5,062 nucleotides of DNA, from contig CAJXPN010000417.1 of assembly GCA_913058025.1 (NCBI GenBank), positions 1-5,062 on the forward strand. The letters are read 5' to 3'. Positions 1 to 5,062 of this stretch are shown piece after piece. The position numbers and the translations under genes are program-made. A model generated the notes under the pieces. That model worked only from the letters and a program-made list of their open reading frames with translations, did no database searches and had not been told where the DNA came from. Origin of the DNA: an uncultured Myxococcales bacterium (GTDB taxonomy: Bacteria > Myxococcota_A > Bradymonadia > Bradymonadales > Bradymonadaceae). Numbering within the stretch: the stretch's first letter is position 1; every line of letters begins with the position of its first letter.

Positions 1-48
1 TCTACACAGAGTAGATCGTCGGCAGCGTCAGATGTGTATAAGAGACAG
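1..48 (+). other. Illumina/Nextera adapter contamination (P5 tail, i5 index, read-1 transposase adapter)
   Basis: Bases 1-7 (TCTACAC) match the 3' end of the Illumina P5 primer. Bases 8-15 (AGAGTAGA) match the Nextera i5 index known as S504/N504. Bases 16-48 match the Nextera read-1 adapter, ending at 30-48 with the 19-bp Tn5 mosaic end AGATGTGTATAAGAGACAG. These are synthetic library sequences left on a contig end and do not belong to the organism. Any reading frame that starts here, such as one beginning MCIRDR, is an artefact. Confidence 0.98.
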
Positions 49-212
49 GGTCTGTCCTGTTGGCTGGGCGCGTGGATGCGGGCCTCGACTATCTAGCACG
101 ACGTCGGGTGCATGTCGTGACGTGGTGGGATCTGGTGAGGCGGTGGGTTTGGGGGTTAAGATGGGTGACACGCGCTTCTACGGCGCGGTCGCTGTAAAGG
201 CCTTGAGGGCAC
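49..212. other. contig-edge stretch, no convincing gene
   Basis: This is the first genomic sequence after the adapter. All three forward frames contain stops or only run out of frame into the following gene. An ATG at 161, preceded by a G-rich run, opens a frame that ends at 331, but it overlaps the better-supported gene at 213 and becomes an Arg/Gly-rich out-of-frame shadow. The stretch may hold the 5' untranslated region and promoter of the next gene; I see no clear -35/-10 pair, terminator or RNA structure. Confidence 0.5.
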
Positions 213-1169
213 GTGAAGGTGATGAGAGACGTGGAAGAGGGCGCAGGCTTCGGAGAGGCGCGGTCGTTGCTCGATGGGCGGCTCGATCGAGCGCGATGGG
301 AGGCACTCTGCGCCTGGATCGATGGGGCTGACGAAGGCGTCGAGGAGCGTGCGGAGTACCTGAGCGCGCAGATCGATCGTCGCCCTTGGGACGAACGGAT
401 GGTGTGCTCGGCGCTGCTGGTGTGGCGGCGTGAGCTCTTGAAGGGGAACACCCACCCGAAGCATCGGGTCCTGCGGAGCGTGTCCCTACCCGACGCCGGC
501 GGGACGTCGAGGACGCTCCGAAGCCCACATCTGTCGGGGCTCGAGGAGGTGACGTTGTCGAACCCCGGCAAGCGCGGGATCATGGGGCTGATGAAGGCGT
601 CGTGTGCGTCACGGCTCAAGTCCGTGAGGTTGATAGACAGCGTAAAGGCGTCGTTGTTCGACAGGGGTCTTGGTGACGTGGGTGGGCTCCCGGCGCTCGA
701 TAGTCTGAGTCTCGGAAACGGTATCGACCCCAGGCTCCACGAGATGGTGAACGCGCCGTTGTTCTCGAGGGTGCGCCGGCTAGACATGAACTTCGGACGT
801 CGCTCCCACGACCTGCTCGCCGGGCTCGAGGCGCCTGCGTTACGTGAGCTCACGTTGACGACTGCGTACGCGGGGCTCTTCTTTGATAAAGGGTGGGTTG
901 ATCCCTGGTCCGACCTCACCGCCGTGCTCAACCTCACGCAAACCGAGAGGCTCGAGGTGATGAGGCTGACGAGCGAATGGAGGGACGACATCCAGCTCGG
1001 GATCCTCCTCGGCGCGCTCGAAGACGTTCAGGTGAGTGAGCGGCCGATGGTTCTTGATCTGACGGGTCTGGTGTCTGAGACCCCCGAGGGCGCCGCCGTC
1101 GTTGAGGCGCACCGTGAGCGGTTGACCACCGGGCCGCTGGCGTCGTGCCTTGGCGGAGTCATGATCTGA
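213..1169 (+). CDS. hypothetical leucine-rich-repeat protein (myxobacterial repeat-companion-like)
   Basis: A 318-residue soluble protein with no signal peptide or membrane segment. An in-frame TGA at 204 bounds the start. The candidates are GTG 213, GTG 219 and ATG 222, and the weak purine stretches GAGGG (205-209) and GAAGG (215-219) do not decide between them. Residues 25-60 contain a motif with conserved Trp29, Trp35, Glu45-Arg46 and Tyr49-Leu50, loosely resembling the 'repeat-companion' domain that precedes leucine-rich repeats in myxobacterial and Gemmata proteins. From about residue 108, degenerate leucine-rich strands recur: LEEVTLSN (110-117), LKSVRLID (135-142), LDSLSLGN (162-169), VRRLDMNF (187-194), LRELTLTT (210-217) and LEVMRLTS (247-254). 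They are spaced irregularly at about 23-37 residues, which suggests a short curved solenoid used for protein binding. The partner and role are unknown. Its third codon positions look less GC-saturated than those of the receptor gene downstream. Confidence is high that it is coding and moderate for the fold. Confidence 0.72.
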   Translation: MKVMRDVEEGAGFGEARSLLDGRLDRARWEALCAWIDGADEGVEERAEYLSAQIDRRPWDERMVCSALLVWRRELLKGNTHPKHRVLRSVSLPDAGGTSRTLRSPHLSGLEEVTLSNPGKRGIMGLMKASCASRLKSVRLIDSVKASLFDRGLGDVGGLPALDSLSLGNGIDPRLHEMVNAPLFSRVRRLDMNFGRRSHDLLAGLEAPALRELTLTTAYAGLFFDKGWVDPWSDLTAVLNLTQTERLEVMRLTSEWRDDIQLGILLGALEDVQVSERPMVLDLTGLVSETPEGAAVVEAHRERLTTGPLASCLGGVMI

Positions 1170-1245
1170 TCTCTGACGGCGGCTCACTCGATGAGGAGAG
1201 GCCGTGTCGCTCGAGCGGAGTGCGGACGCGAGCCAGATGGCTTTA

Positions 1246-1268
1246 GCAAGTGACTTGCAATAGCAAGT
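1246..1268. promoter_or_regulatory. triple half-site operator-like inverted repeat upstream of the TonB receptor gene
   Basis: Three exact copies of a hexamer alternate in orientation: GCAAGT (1246-1251), one base, ACTTGC (1253-1258), AATA, GCAAGT (1263-1268). This makes two overlapping perfect palindromes, 6-1-6 and 6-4-6, that share the middle half-site. It lies about 58 bases before the ATG at 1327. The 13-bp palindrome GCAAGTGACTTGC is about the size and shape of the core of Fur-superfamily (Fur/Zur/Mur/Nur) boxes, and such boxes commonly overlap in this way upstream of TonB receptor genes. The symmetry is seen; the regulator's identity is inferred. TTGCAA (1255-1260) could serve as a weak -35, but I see no convincing -10. 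Confidence 0.6.
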
Positions 1269-1326
1269 CCGTTGCGTTAGTTCTCCCCTCGTGACGCATC
1301 AGACTCGAGCCGAAGCGACCGCCGCG

Positions 1327-3699
1327 ATGAACCTACGCCTCCACCACATCACCCTGCTGGCGCTCTGCATCACGACGTGGTCGCCGTCGCTGGCGTCCGC
1401 GGCGTCGCCCGAGTGCGACGGCGTCGTGCGCGGCAGGGTGGTCGAGCGGTTCGATGGCGTGGACGACGCGTTCGGGCTGTTCGAGGCGTCCGTGGAGCTG
1501 CGTGATGGCGACGCCGAGCCCAGGCGCATCGAGACGGGCCTCGAGGGGAACTTCGCCTTCGGGCGCGTGTGCGAGGCTCGCGTGCGGCTGACGGTCCGCT
1601 TCGACGGGTACGCCACCGCGACGGCGCAGGCGACGGCTGGAGAGGACGTCGAGATCACGCTCGCTGTGGCCGACGACGGCACGGGCGAGCCCTGGCAGAC
1701 GGTGACCACGCGCACCGACGAGGAGCTGCGAGACGCGCGCACGCGCGTCACGCTCGAGGAGGAGGACCTCGACGAGACGCGCGGCGAGTCGCTCGCGCAG
1801 TCGCTCAAGAAGATAAGCGGCGTGCGCGCCATCGAGACGGGCACCGTCTCCAAGCCCGTGCTCCAGGGGATGCACTCGAACCGGGTCGTGATCCTGTTCG
1901 ACGGGTTGCGCCACGAGTCGCTCTCGTGGGGGCTCGACCACGCGCCCGAGATCGACCCGTTCGCCGCCGCGCGCCTCTCCGTGGTCAAGGGCGCCGCGGG
2001 CGTGCGCTACGGGCCGGACGCCATCGGCGGCGTGATCCTCGTCGAGCCCCACCAGCTCCCGCACAGGGACGCCACGGTCCGCGGAGACGTGCACGCCGTG
2101 GGCCTGTCGAACGGGCTCCAGGGCATCGGCGCGGCGGTGCTCCGTGGCGGCGTCCCGGGCGTCGAGGGGCTCGGGTGGCGCGTCCAGGGCAGCGGGAAGA
2201 TGGCCGGCGCGCTGAGCACGCCGGACTACGTCCTCGACAACACCGGCGCGCGTGAGCTCAACGTCTCGGCGGCCGTCGGCGTGCGCCGCGCGACGTGGGG
2301 CCTCGAGCTGTCCGGCTCGCGCTTCGACGCGCGCAACGGCGTCTTCTCGGGGGTCGTCTCCGAGAACACCACGCAGTTCGAGGACGCGATCTCCCGAGAC
2401 GTCCCCCGAGGCGTCGAGCGCTTCGTCTTCGACTACGACCTCGAGCGCCCACGCCAGGAGGTCACGCACACGGTCGCGAAGCTTCACGGGCACCTCGACG
2501 TCGCCCAGGCCGGTCGCCTCGAGGCGACCGGCGCCATCCAGCTCAACGAGCGCGCCGAGTACGACATCGCTCGCCGCAGCGTCACCGGCCCCCAGCTCGA
2601 CTTCGCGCTGAACACGGGGAGCCTCGACGTCTCCTGGATGGCCGACCTGGGTGAGCGCTGGAGCTGGAGCGTCGGCGCCGTCGGCGCGCTCCAGACGCAC
2701 GTCTACTCGGGTCGCAGGTTCGTTCCCAACTACCGGTCGTCGTCGGGCGGCGCGTTCGCGTGGCTCAAGCGAAAGGGTGACGCCGTGGACCTGGAGGTCG
2801 GCGCGCGCGCCGACGTCGAGGAGATGTCGACCTTCCAGCGCGAGGCGATCGGCGGCTCGGACGCGCCGATCGTGCGCACTGACCTGACCTACCTGACGCC
2901 GAGCGCGGTCGCGGGCGCGCGCTGGAGGGCCGCCGAGGAGATCGAGGTCTCACTCAACCTGAGCTCGGCCTCGCGCGCGCCCACCATCGACGAGCTCTTC
3001 GTGGACGGCGTCTCACAGGGCGTCGCGAGCTTCCTCGTTGGCGACAGCGACCTCGACCCCGAGCGCACCTGGGCGGCCAACGGGAACCTGGAGGTCGCCA
3101 CGTCCTGGTTCGTCGCGCGCCTCTCGCCCTACGCCCAGTACATCGACGGCTACATCTACGCCGCGCCCCGGCTGAGCGCCGACGGGACCCCCGAGGTCCG
3201 CCTCACCGTGGGCGGCGGCTTCCCGACGTTCTCCTACCGCCAGGTCGACGCGTTCTTCGCCGGCGTCGACGCCGACGTCCGCGCGCAGCCCTTCACATGG
3301 CTCGCGCTGGACACCCGCGCCTCGATGGTCCGCGCGCGCGACCTCACGCGCGACGACTTCCTCGTCTTCATCCCGCCCGACGAGATCGCCCAGGCGGTCA
3401 CGCTCGAGGCGGCCTCGCTCGGCCCCTTCACCGACCTCTCGCTCGGCGCCGAGGTCGCCTACACCGCCGAGCAGACCCGCGTCGACCTCGGCGCCGACTT
3501 CACCGCGCCGCCCCCTGGCTACCTCCTCGCCCACGCCCAGGCCGCCGCCGGGCTGCCCATGGGCGAGCGCAGCCTGCGCGCGAGCCTCGAGGTCAAGAAC
3601 CTCGCGAACCAACGTTACCGGTCGTACCTGTCGCGTCAGCGCTACTTCGCCGACGAGCCAGGACGCTCCGTGAACCTCCGACTCAAGTACTCCTTCTAA
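1327..3699 (+). CDS. TonB-dependent outer-membrane receptor with carboxypeptidase-regulatory-like N-domain, ZnuD-like plug
   Basis: A 790-residue receptor that would import a ligand across the outer membrane using TonB/ExbBD energy. The frame is open from GTG 1291, but ATG 1327 is chosen because it places a Sec signal peptide exactly at the N-terminus: hydrophobic core at residues 8-18 and an ASA-A cleavage site after 25. Residues about 30-115 form a CarboxypepD_reg/CNA-B-like beta domain with Cys30 and Cys82. A TonB-box-like QTVTTRT (124-130) precedes the plug (about 135-245), which has the hallmarks SLKKISGV, LQGMHSNRVVILFDG, GLDHAPEIDP, LSVVKGAAGVRYGPDAIGG and VEP. The beta-barrel fills about 250-790 and ends in NLRLKYSF, the terminal-Phe signal for BAM insertion. 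The plug resembles the zinc receptor ZnuD and ZnuD-like receptors of Bacteroidota, including the shared DHA motif. It carries His183, His196, His205, His242 and His246, consistent with a metal ligand but not proof of one. It is cotranscribed with the lipoprotein 24 bases downstream. A siderophore or other small ligand remains possible. Confidence 0.93.
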   Translation: MNLRLHHITLLALCITTWSPSLASAASPECDGVVRGRVVERFDGVDDAFGLFEASVELRDGDAEPRRIETGLEGNFAFGRVCEARVRLTVRFDGYATATAQATAGEDVEITLAVADDGTGEPWQTVTTRTDEELRDARTRVTLEEEDLDETRGESLAQSLKKISGVRAIETGTVSKPVLQGMHSNRVVILFDGLRHESLSWGLDHAPEIDPFAAARLSVVKGAAGVRYGPDAIGGVILVEPHQLPHRDATVRGDVHAVGLSNGLQGIGAAVLRGGVPGVEGLGWRVQGSGKMAGALSTPDYVLDNTGARELNVSAAVGVRRATWGLELSGSRFDARNGVFSGVVSENTTQFEDAISRDVPRGVERFVFDYDLERPRQEVTHTVAKLHGHLDVAQAGRLEATGAIQLNERAEYDIARRSVTGPQLDFALNTGSLDVSWMADLGERWSWSVGAVGALQTHVYSGRRFVPNYRSSSGGAFAWLKRKGDAVDLEVGARADVEEMSTFQREAIGGSDAPIVRTDLTYLTPSAVAGARWRAAEEIEVSLNLSSASRAPTIDELFVDGVSQGVASFLVGDSDLDPERTWAANGNLEVATSWFVARLSPYAQYIDGYIYAAPRLSADGTPEVRLTVGGGFPTFSYRQVDAFFAGVDADVRAQPFTWLALDTRASMVRARDLTRDDFLVFIPPDEIAQAVTLEAASLGPFTDLSLGAEVAYTAEQTRVDLGADFTAPPPGYLLAHAQAAAGLPMGERSLRASLEVKNLANQRYRSYLSRQRYFADEPGRSVNLRLKYSF

Positions 3700-3723
3700 C
3701 CCCCCCAATCGAGGAATGAGACC

Positions 3724-4329
3724 ATGACCAACACGAAGACGCTCACGATCCTGTTCGCCCTCTCCATCTCCTGCGCGACCGCGTGCGGCGACGAGGTCGA
3801 GAACCCCGATCAAAAGGACGAGGAGGAGGTCATCACGACCGTCGAGCTCACGCTCACGCCTCAGGGAGGAGGAGACGCGGTGGTCGCGTCCTTCGTCGAC
3901 GCGGACGGCGAGGGCGGAGCCGACCCCGTCATCACGAACCCCACGCTCGCTGCGAGCACGACCTACGACGTGTCCGTGCGCCTGCTCAACGAGACCGTCG
4001 AGGCCTCGGACGACGACTACGACATCGGCGCCGAGATCGCCGAGGAGGCCGAGGACCATCAGCTCTTCTACGGTGGTTCGGCCGTCACCGGCGGCCTGCT
4101 CACGTGGACGTATGGGGACGTGGAGTCCGACTACACCGAGAACACCGGCGACGATCTGCCGGTCGGTCTCGCGGGGACGCTGACCACGGGGGCGGCCGGG
4201 ACCGGCCAGCTCACGGTCACGCTCCAGCACCAGCCGCCGGTCAACGACGTCCTCGTCAAGACCTCGACGTCGGGCGTCGCCGACGGCGACACCGACGTCG
4301 CCGTGACGTTCGAGGTCGTGGTCGAGTGA
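3724..4329 (+). CDS. small acidic lipoprotein, partner of the TonB receptor ('type 1 periplasmic binding fold' family-like)
   Basis: A 201-residue exported lipoprotein. ATG 3724 is preceded by a good Shine-Dalgarno, GAGGA at 3711-3715, with 8 bases spacing, and lies 24 bases after the receptor stop, indicating an operon. The signal peptide core is about residues 7-16. The likely lipid anchor is Cys21 in ATAC-GDE; Cys17 is the alternative. A very acidic tether follows (22-36), including DEEEVITTV. The remainder looks like a beta-rich fold with a D-x-D-G-containing turn (59-66), EEAEDHQLFY (107-116), PVGLAGTLTTGAAGTG (146-161), LTVTLQHQPP (163-172) and a terminal strand GDTDVAVTFEVVVE. This pattern matches a lipoprotein family I recognise from Bacteroidota, where it sits beside ZnuD-like TonB receptors and is often labelled 'type 1 periplasmic binding fold superfamily'. 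His112 and His169 with nearby acids are candidate ligand residues. The precise function is not established. A role as surface or periplasmic accessory of the receptor is inferred from context. Confidence 0.85.
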   Translation: MTNTKTLTILFALSISCATACGDEVENPDQKDEEEVITTVELTLTPQGGGDAVVASFVDADGEGGADPVITNPTLAASTTYDVSVRLLNETVEASDDDYDIGAEIAEEAEDHQLFYGGSAVTGGLLTWTYGDVESDYTENTGDDLPVGLAGTLTTGAAGTGQLTVTLQHQPPVNDVLVKTSTSGVADGDTDVAVTFEVVVE

Positions 4330-4361
4330 TGGGAGCATCGCAAGGAAGGGTGTGCAGAAAT

Positions 4362-4471
4362 CGGCGCGTCTGAGCTTGTGTCTGGTGCTCTACCAACTGA
4401 GCTACGTGCCTCGCGGCACGGTGGGACTCGAACCCACGACCACCAGATTAAAATAAAGTAAGACGTTGCCA
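4362..4471 (-). ncRNA. probable structured RNA: permuted tRNA plus pairing leader and trailer
   Basis: The sequences on either side of the opened anticodon loop can pair. Leader CGTCT (minus strand 4465-4461) is complementary to trailer AGACG (4371-4367). Outside that, UGGC (4471-4468) can pair with GCCG (4365-4362), including one U-G pair. Between this helix and the anticodon stem lie an internal loop, a possible 3-bp helix CUU/AAG (4458-4456 with 4377-4375), and a second loop holding UUUUAA. The leader is strikingly A/T-rich (13 of 14 bases at 4447-4460) within a GC-rich genome. The extended fold suggests the RNA is closed at its base and gives a rough minimum transcript. Transcript ends, promoter and terminator are not visible with confidence. 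The outer helix is short and could be fortuitous. Confidence 0.5.
4380..4453 (-). tRNA. circularly permuted tRNA, tRNA-Lys(UUU)-like, split in the anticodon loop
   Basis: On the minus strand the order is 3' half then 5' half. The 3' half has TTTTAA (4453-4448; loop positions 33-38 including the UUU anticodon), TCTGG (4447-4443), variable TGGTC (4442-4438), T arm GTGGG-TTCGAGT-CCCAC (4437-4421) and acceptor CGTGCC (4420-4415). A GCGA linker follows (4414-4411). The 5' half then has acceptor GGCACG (4410-4405), TA (positions 8-9), D arm GCTC-AGTTGGTA-GAGC (4402-4387), A26, CCAGA (4385-4381) and C32 (4380). All four stems are perfectly paired (6, 4, 5 and 5 bp), and the invariant D-loop GG, T-loop TTCGA, U8 and U33 are present. 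Joining 32 to 33 gives the classic Lys loop CUUUUAA. No CCA is encoded. Both the halves and their mutual complementarity argue against chance or decay. Whether it is processed to a working tRNA or acts as a tRNA-like structure cannot be told from sequence. Confidence 0.9.
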
Positions 4472-4472
4472 T

Positions 4473-4497
4473 GGCCGCACCTCCACATGGTGCGGCC
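4473..4497. repeat. perfect 9-bp inverted repeat (hairpin), 7-base loop
   Basis: GGCCGCACC (4473-4481) and GGTGCGGCC (4489-4497) are exact reverse complements around a 7-base loop. The hairpin lies just upstream of the permuted tRNA on the minus strand, two bases beyond the possible leader helix. It could be a 5' domain of the same RNA, a terminator-like stem for something else, or a protein site. Neither side carries an immediate T-run, so an intrinsic terminator is not well supported. Confidence 0.6.
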
Positions 4498-4564
4498 TCC
4501 ACGTCGTTCTTGTCCAACCGAAATCACCCTCCACGCCCTCCTCGTTTCATGCGATGGGTGGAGC

Positions 4565-5062
4565 ATGAGCACCACCCCCAGAGACACATACACGCACAGG
4601 CTCGAGCGCGCCCGCGAGGTCGCGGCGGCGCGAGAGGGCGTGGATCAGCGCGTCTCTCGCCTCAGGCTCGCAGTGTTCCTCGGCGCCGCGGCGCTCTGGC
4701 TCATGACGGCTGGGGAGGCCGCGTGGGCGGTCGCGGCGGTCGGGCTGTCGGCGTTCACGGCGCTCGTGGTGTGGCACGAGCGGGCCAGGCGAGCGCTCGA
4801 GGCCGCGCGCCATGACGTGACCACGCTCGAGAGCGCGCTCGCGCGGGTCAGCGGCACGTGGCGCGGCGGCGGCGTGACCGAGGACCTGTCCGACGCGCGC
4901 GCGGAGCTCTTCGCCCAGGACCTCGACCTGTTCGGTCGAGGATCGGTGTTCGATCTCCTGTGTACGGCCGAGGGGGCGGAGGGGCGCCGGCTGCTCGCGT
5001 CCTGGCTGTGCTCGCCCGCGGGCGCCGGTGAGGTGGCGGAGCGTCAGGACGCGGCCAGAGAG
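4565..5062 (+). CDS. MutS-family ATPase with N-terminal membrane segments, N-terminal part only
   Basis: The first 166 codons of a gene that runs off the window end; no stop is reached. ATG 4565 follows GGGTGG/GGAG (4556-4563), which is close to the start, and gives an N-terminus that fits the family. Residues 10-34 are charged and helical. Two hydrophobic segments (about 35-48 and 52-70) suggest a membrane hairpin, followed by a charged helix (71-95). Residues 119-135 (DLDLFGRGSVFDLLCTA), then RLLASWL (142-148) and ERQDA (159-163), are the signature of the MutS core/clamp region in the family of about 600-residue MutS-related proteins with an N-terminal membrane anchor. The Walker ATPase domain would lie beyond the window. 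It lacks the mismatch-binding N-terminal domain of true MutS, so classical mismatch repair is unlikely; its cellular role is unknown. It is transcribed divergently from the permuted tRNA. Confidence 0.85.
   Translation, partial: MSTTPRDTYTHRLERAREVAAAREGVDQRVSRLRLAVFLGAAALWLMTAGEAAWAVAAVGLSAFTALVVWHERARRALEAARHDVTTLESALARVSGTWRGGGVTEDLSDARAELFAQDLDLFGRGSVFDLLCTAEGAEGRRLLASWLCSPAGAGEVAERQDAARE

Noticed and set aside
32..331. Forward reading frame beginning MCIRDRVCPVG, with an internal ATG at 161
   Set aside because: Its first Met and the residues MCIRDR are translation of the Nextera adapter. From the internal ATG the frame soon becomes an Arg-rich shadow of the LRR gene at 213.
89..991. Long minus-strand frames opposite the LRR gene, and others opposite the receptor gene (e.g. 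1333-2700, 3013-4338)
   Set aside because: They are low-complexity Arg/Ser/Ala/Gly-rich shadows typical of GC-rich DNA. The plus-strand frames show signal peptides, domains and family motifs.
1291..1326. Longer start of the TonB receptor at GTG 1291
   Set aside because: It would put 12 polar residues before the signal peptide. ATG 1327 places the hydrophobic core and ASA-A cleavage site at the normal distance from the N-terminus.
4380..4453. Two unrelated truncated tRNA remnants, or an attachment-site scar from an integrated element
   Set aside because: The halves complement each other perfectly in both the acceptor and anticodon stems, are joined by only four bases, and together make exactly one tRNA. 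Integration scars duplicate the 3' end in direct order rather than permuting halves. No integrase is in the window.
4380..4453. Permuted (two-piece) tmRNA
   Set aside because: There is a full D arm, a true 5-bp anticodon stem with a Lys-type loop, and no Ala-type acceptor or tag-coding region. Two-piece tmRNAs do not look like this.
4473..4497. Intrinsic transcription terminator
   Set aside because: The stem is strong but no immediate T-run follows on either strand; the T-rich stretch on the minus strand starts over 10 bases later and belongs to the tRNA-like leader.
4330..4560. Permuted group I intron around the tRNA halves (natural permuted intron-exon)
   Set aside because: The 5' half is not followed by a group I core, the base before the 3' half is not the expected terminal G, and only about 50 bases lie between the element and the lipoprotein gene.
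4131..4593. Two minus-strand frames (4131-4517 and 4402-4593) crossing the gap
   Set aside because: They contain peptides such as SSVGRAPD and VVVGSSPTVPRGT, the well-known false translations of tRNA sequence. They reflect the tRNA-like RNA, not proteins.

Overview
The window is a GC-rich bacterial contig end. Strong G/C bias at third codon positions, a leucine-rich-repeat protein of the kind common in myxobacteria, a TonB receptor/lipoprotein pair and a membrane-anchored MutS-like protein together suggest a member of the Myxococcota, possibly Polyangiales/Sandaracinaceae-like. That assignment is inference from gene types, not a measured placement. The first 48 bases are not biological: they are the tail of Illumina P5, an 8-base i5 index and the Nextera read-1 transposase adapter, so real genomic sequence starts at about 49.

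Layout: 49-212 is a contig-edge stretch with no convincing gene. 213-1169 (+) encodes a 318-residue hypothetical protein with degenerate leucine-rich repeats. 1170-1326 is intergenic and carries a three-half-site operator-like element (1246-1268) just upstream of a two-gene unit. 1327-3699 (+) encodes a TonB-dependent outer-membrane receptor with an N-terminal carboxypeptidase-regulatory-like domain and a histidine-bearing, ZnuD-like plug. 3724-4329 (+) encodes a small acidic lipoprotein of a family that recurs beside such receptors. The pair is probably a ligand or metal-ion acquisition system under a Fur-superfamily-type regulator; the substrate is not proven by the sequence. 4565-5062 (+) is the N-terminal part of a MutS-family ATPase with two predicted membrane helices, cut by the window end.

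The outstanding feature lies in the 235-base gap between the lipoprotein and the MutS-like gene. On the minus strand there is a complete but circularly permuted tRNA, closest to tRNA-Lys(UUU). The 3' half (anticodon loop, variable region, T arm, 3' acceptor strand) comes first, then a GCGA linker, then the 5' half (5' acceptor strand, D arm, 5' anticodon stem). All four cloverleaf stems are perfectly complementary. The acceptor stem is closed by a GNRA tetraloop instead of ending in a free CCA. The sequences flanking the opened anticodon loop can pair with each other, and a 9-bp hairpin lies immediately 5' of it. Permuted tRNA genes are known from some algae and archaea; I know of no established bacterial family with this architecture, so it is either an unusual tRNA gene needing special processing or a structured tRNA-mimic RNA.
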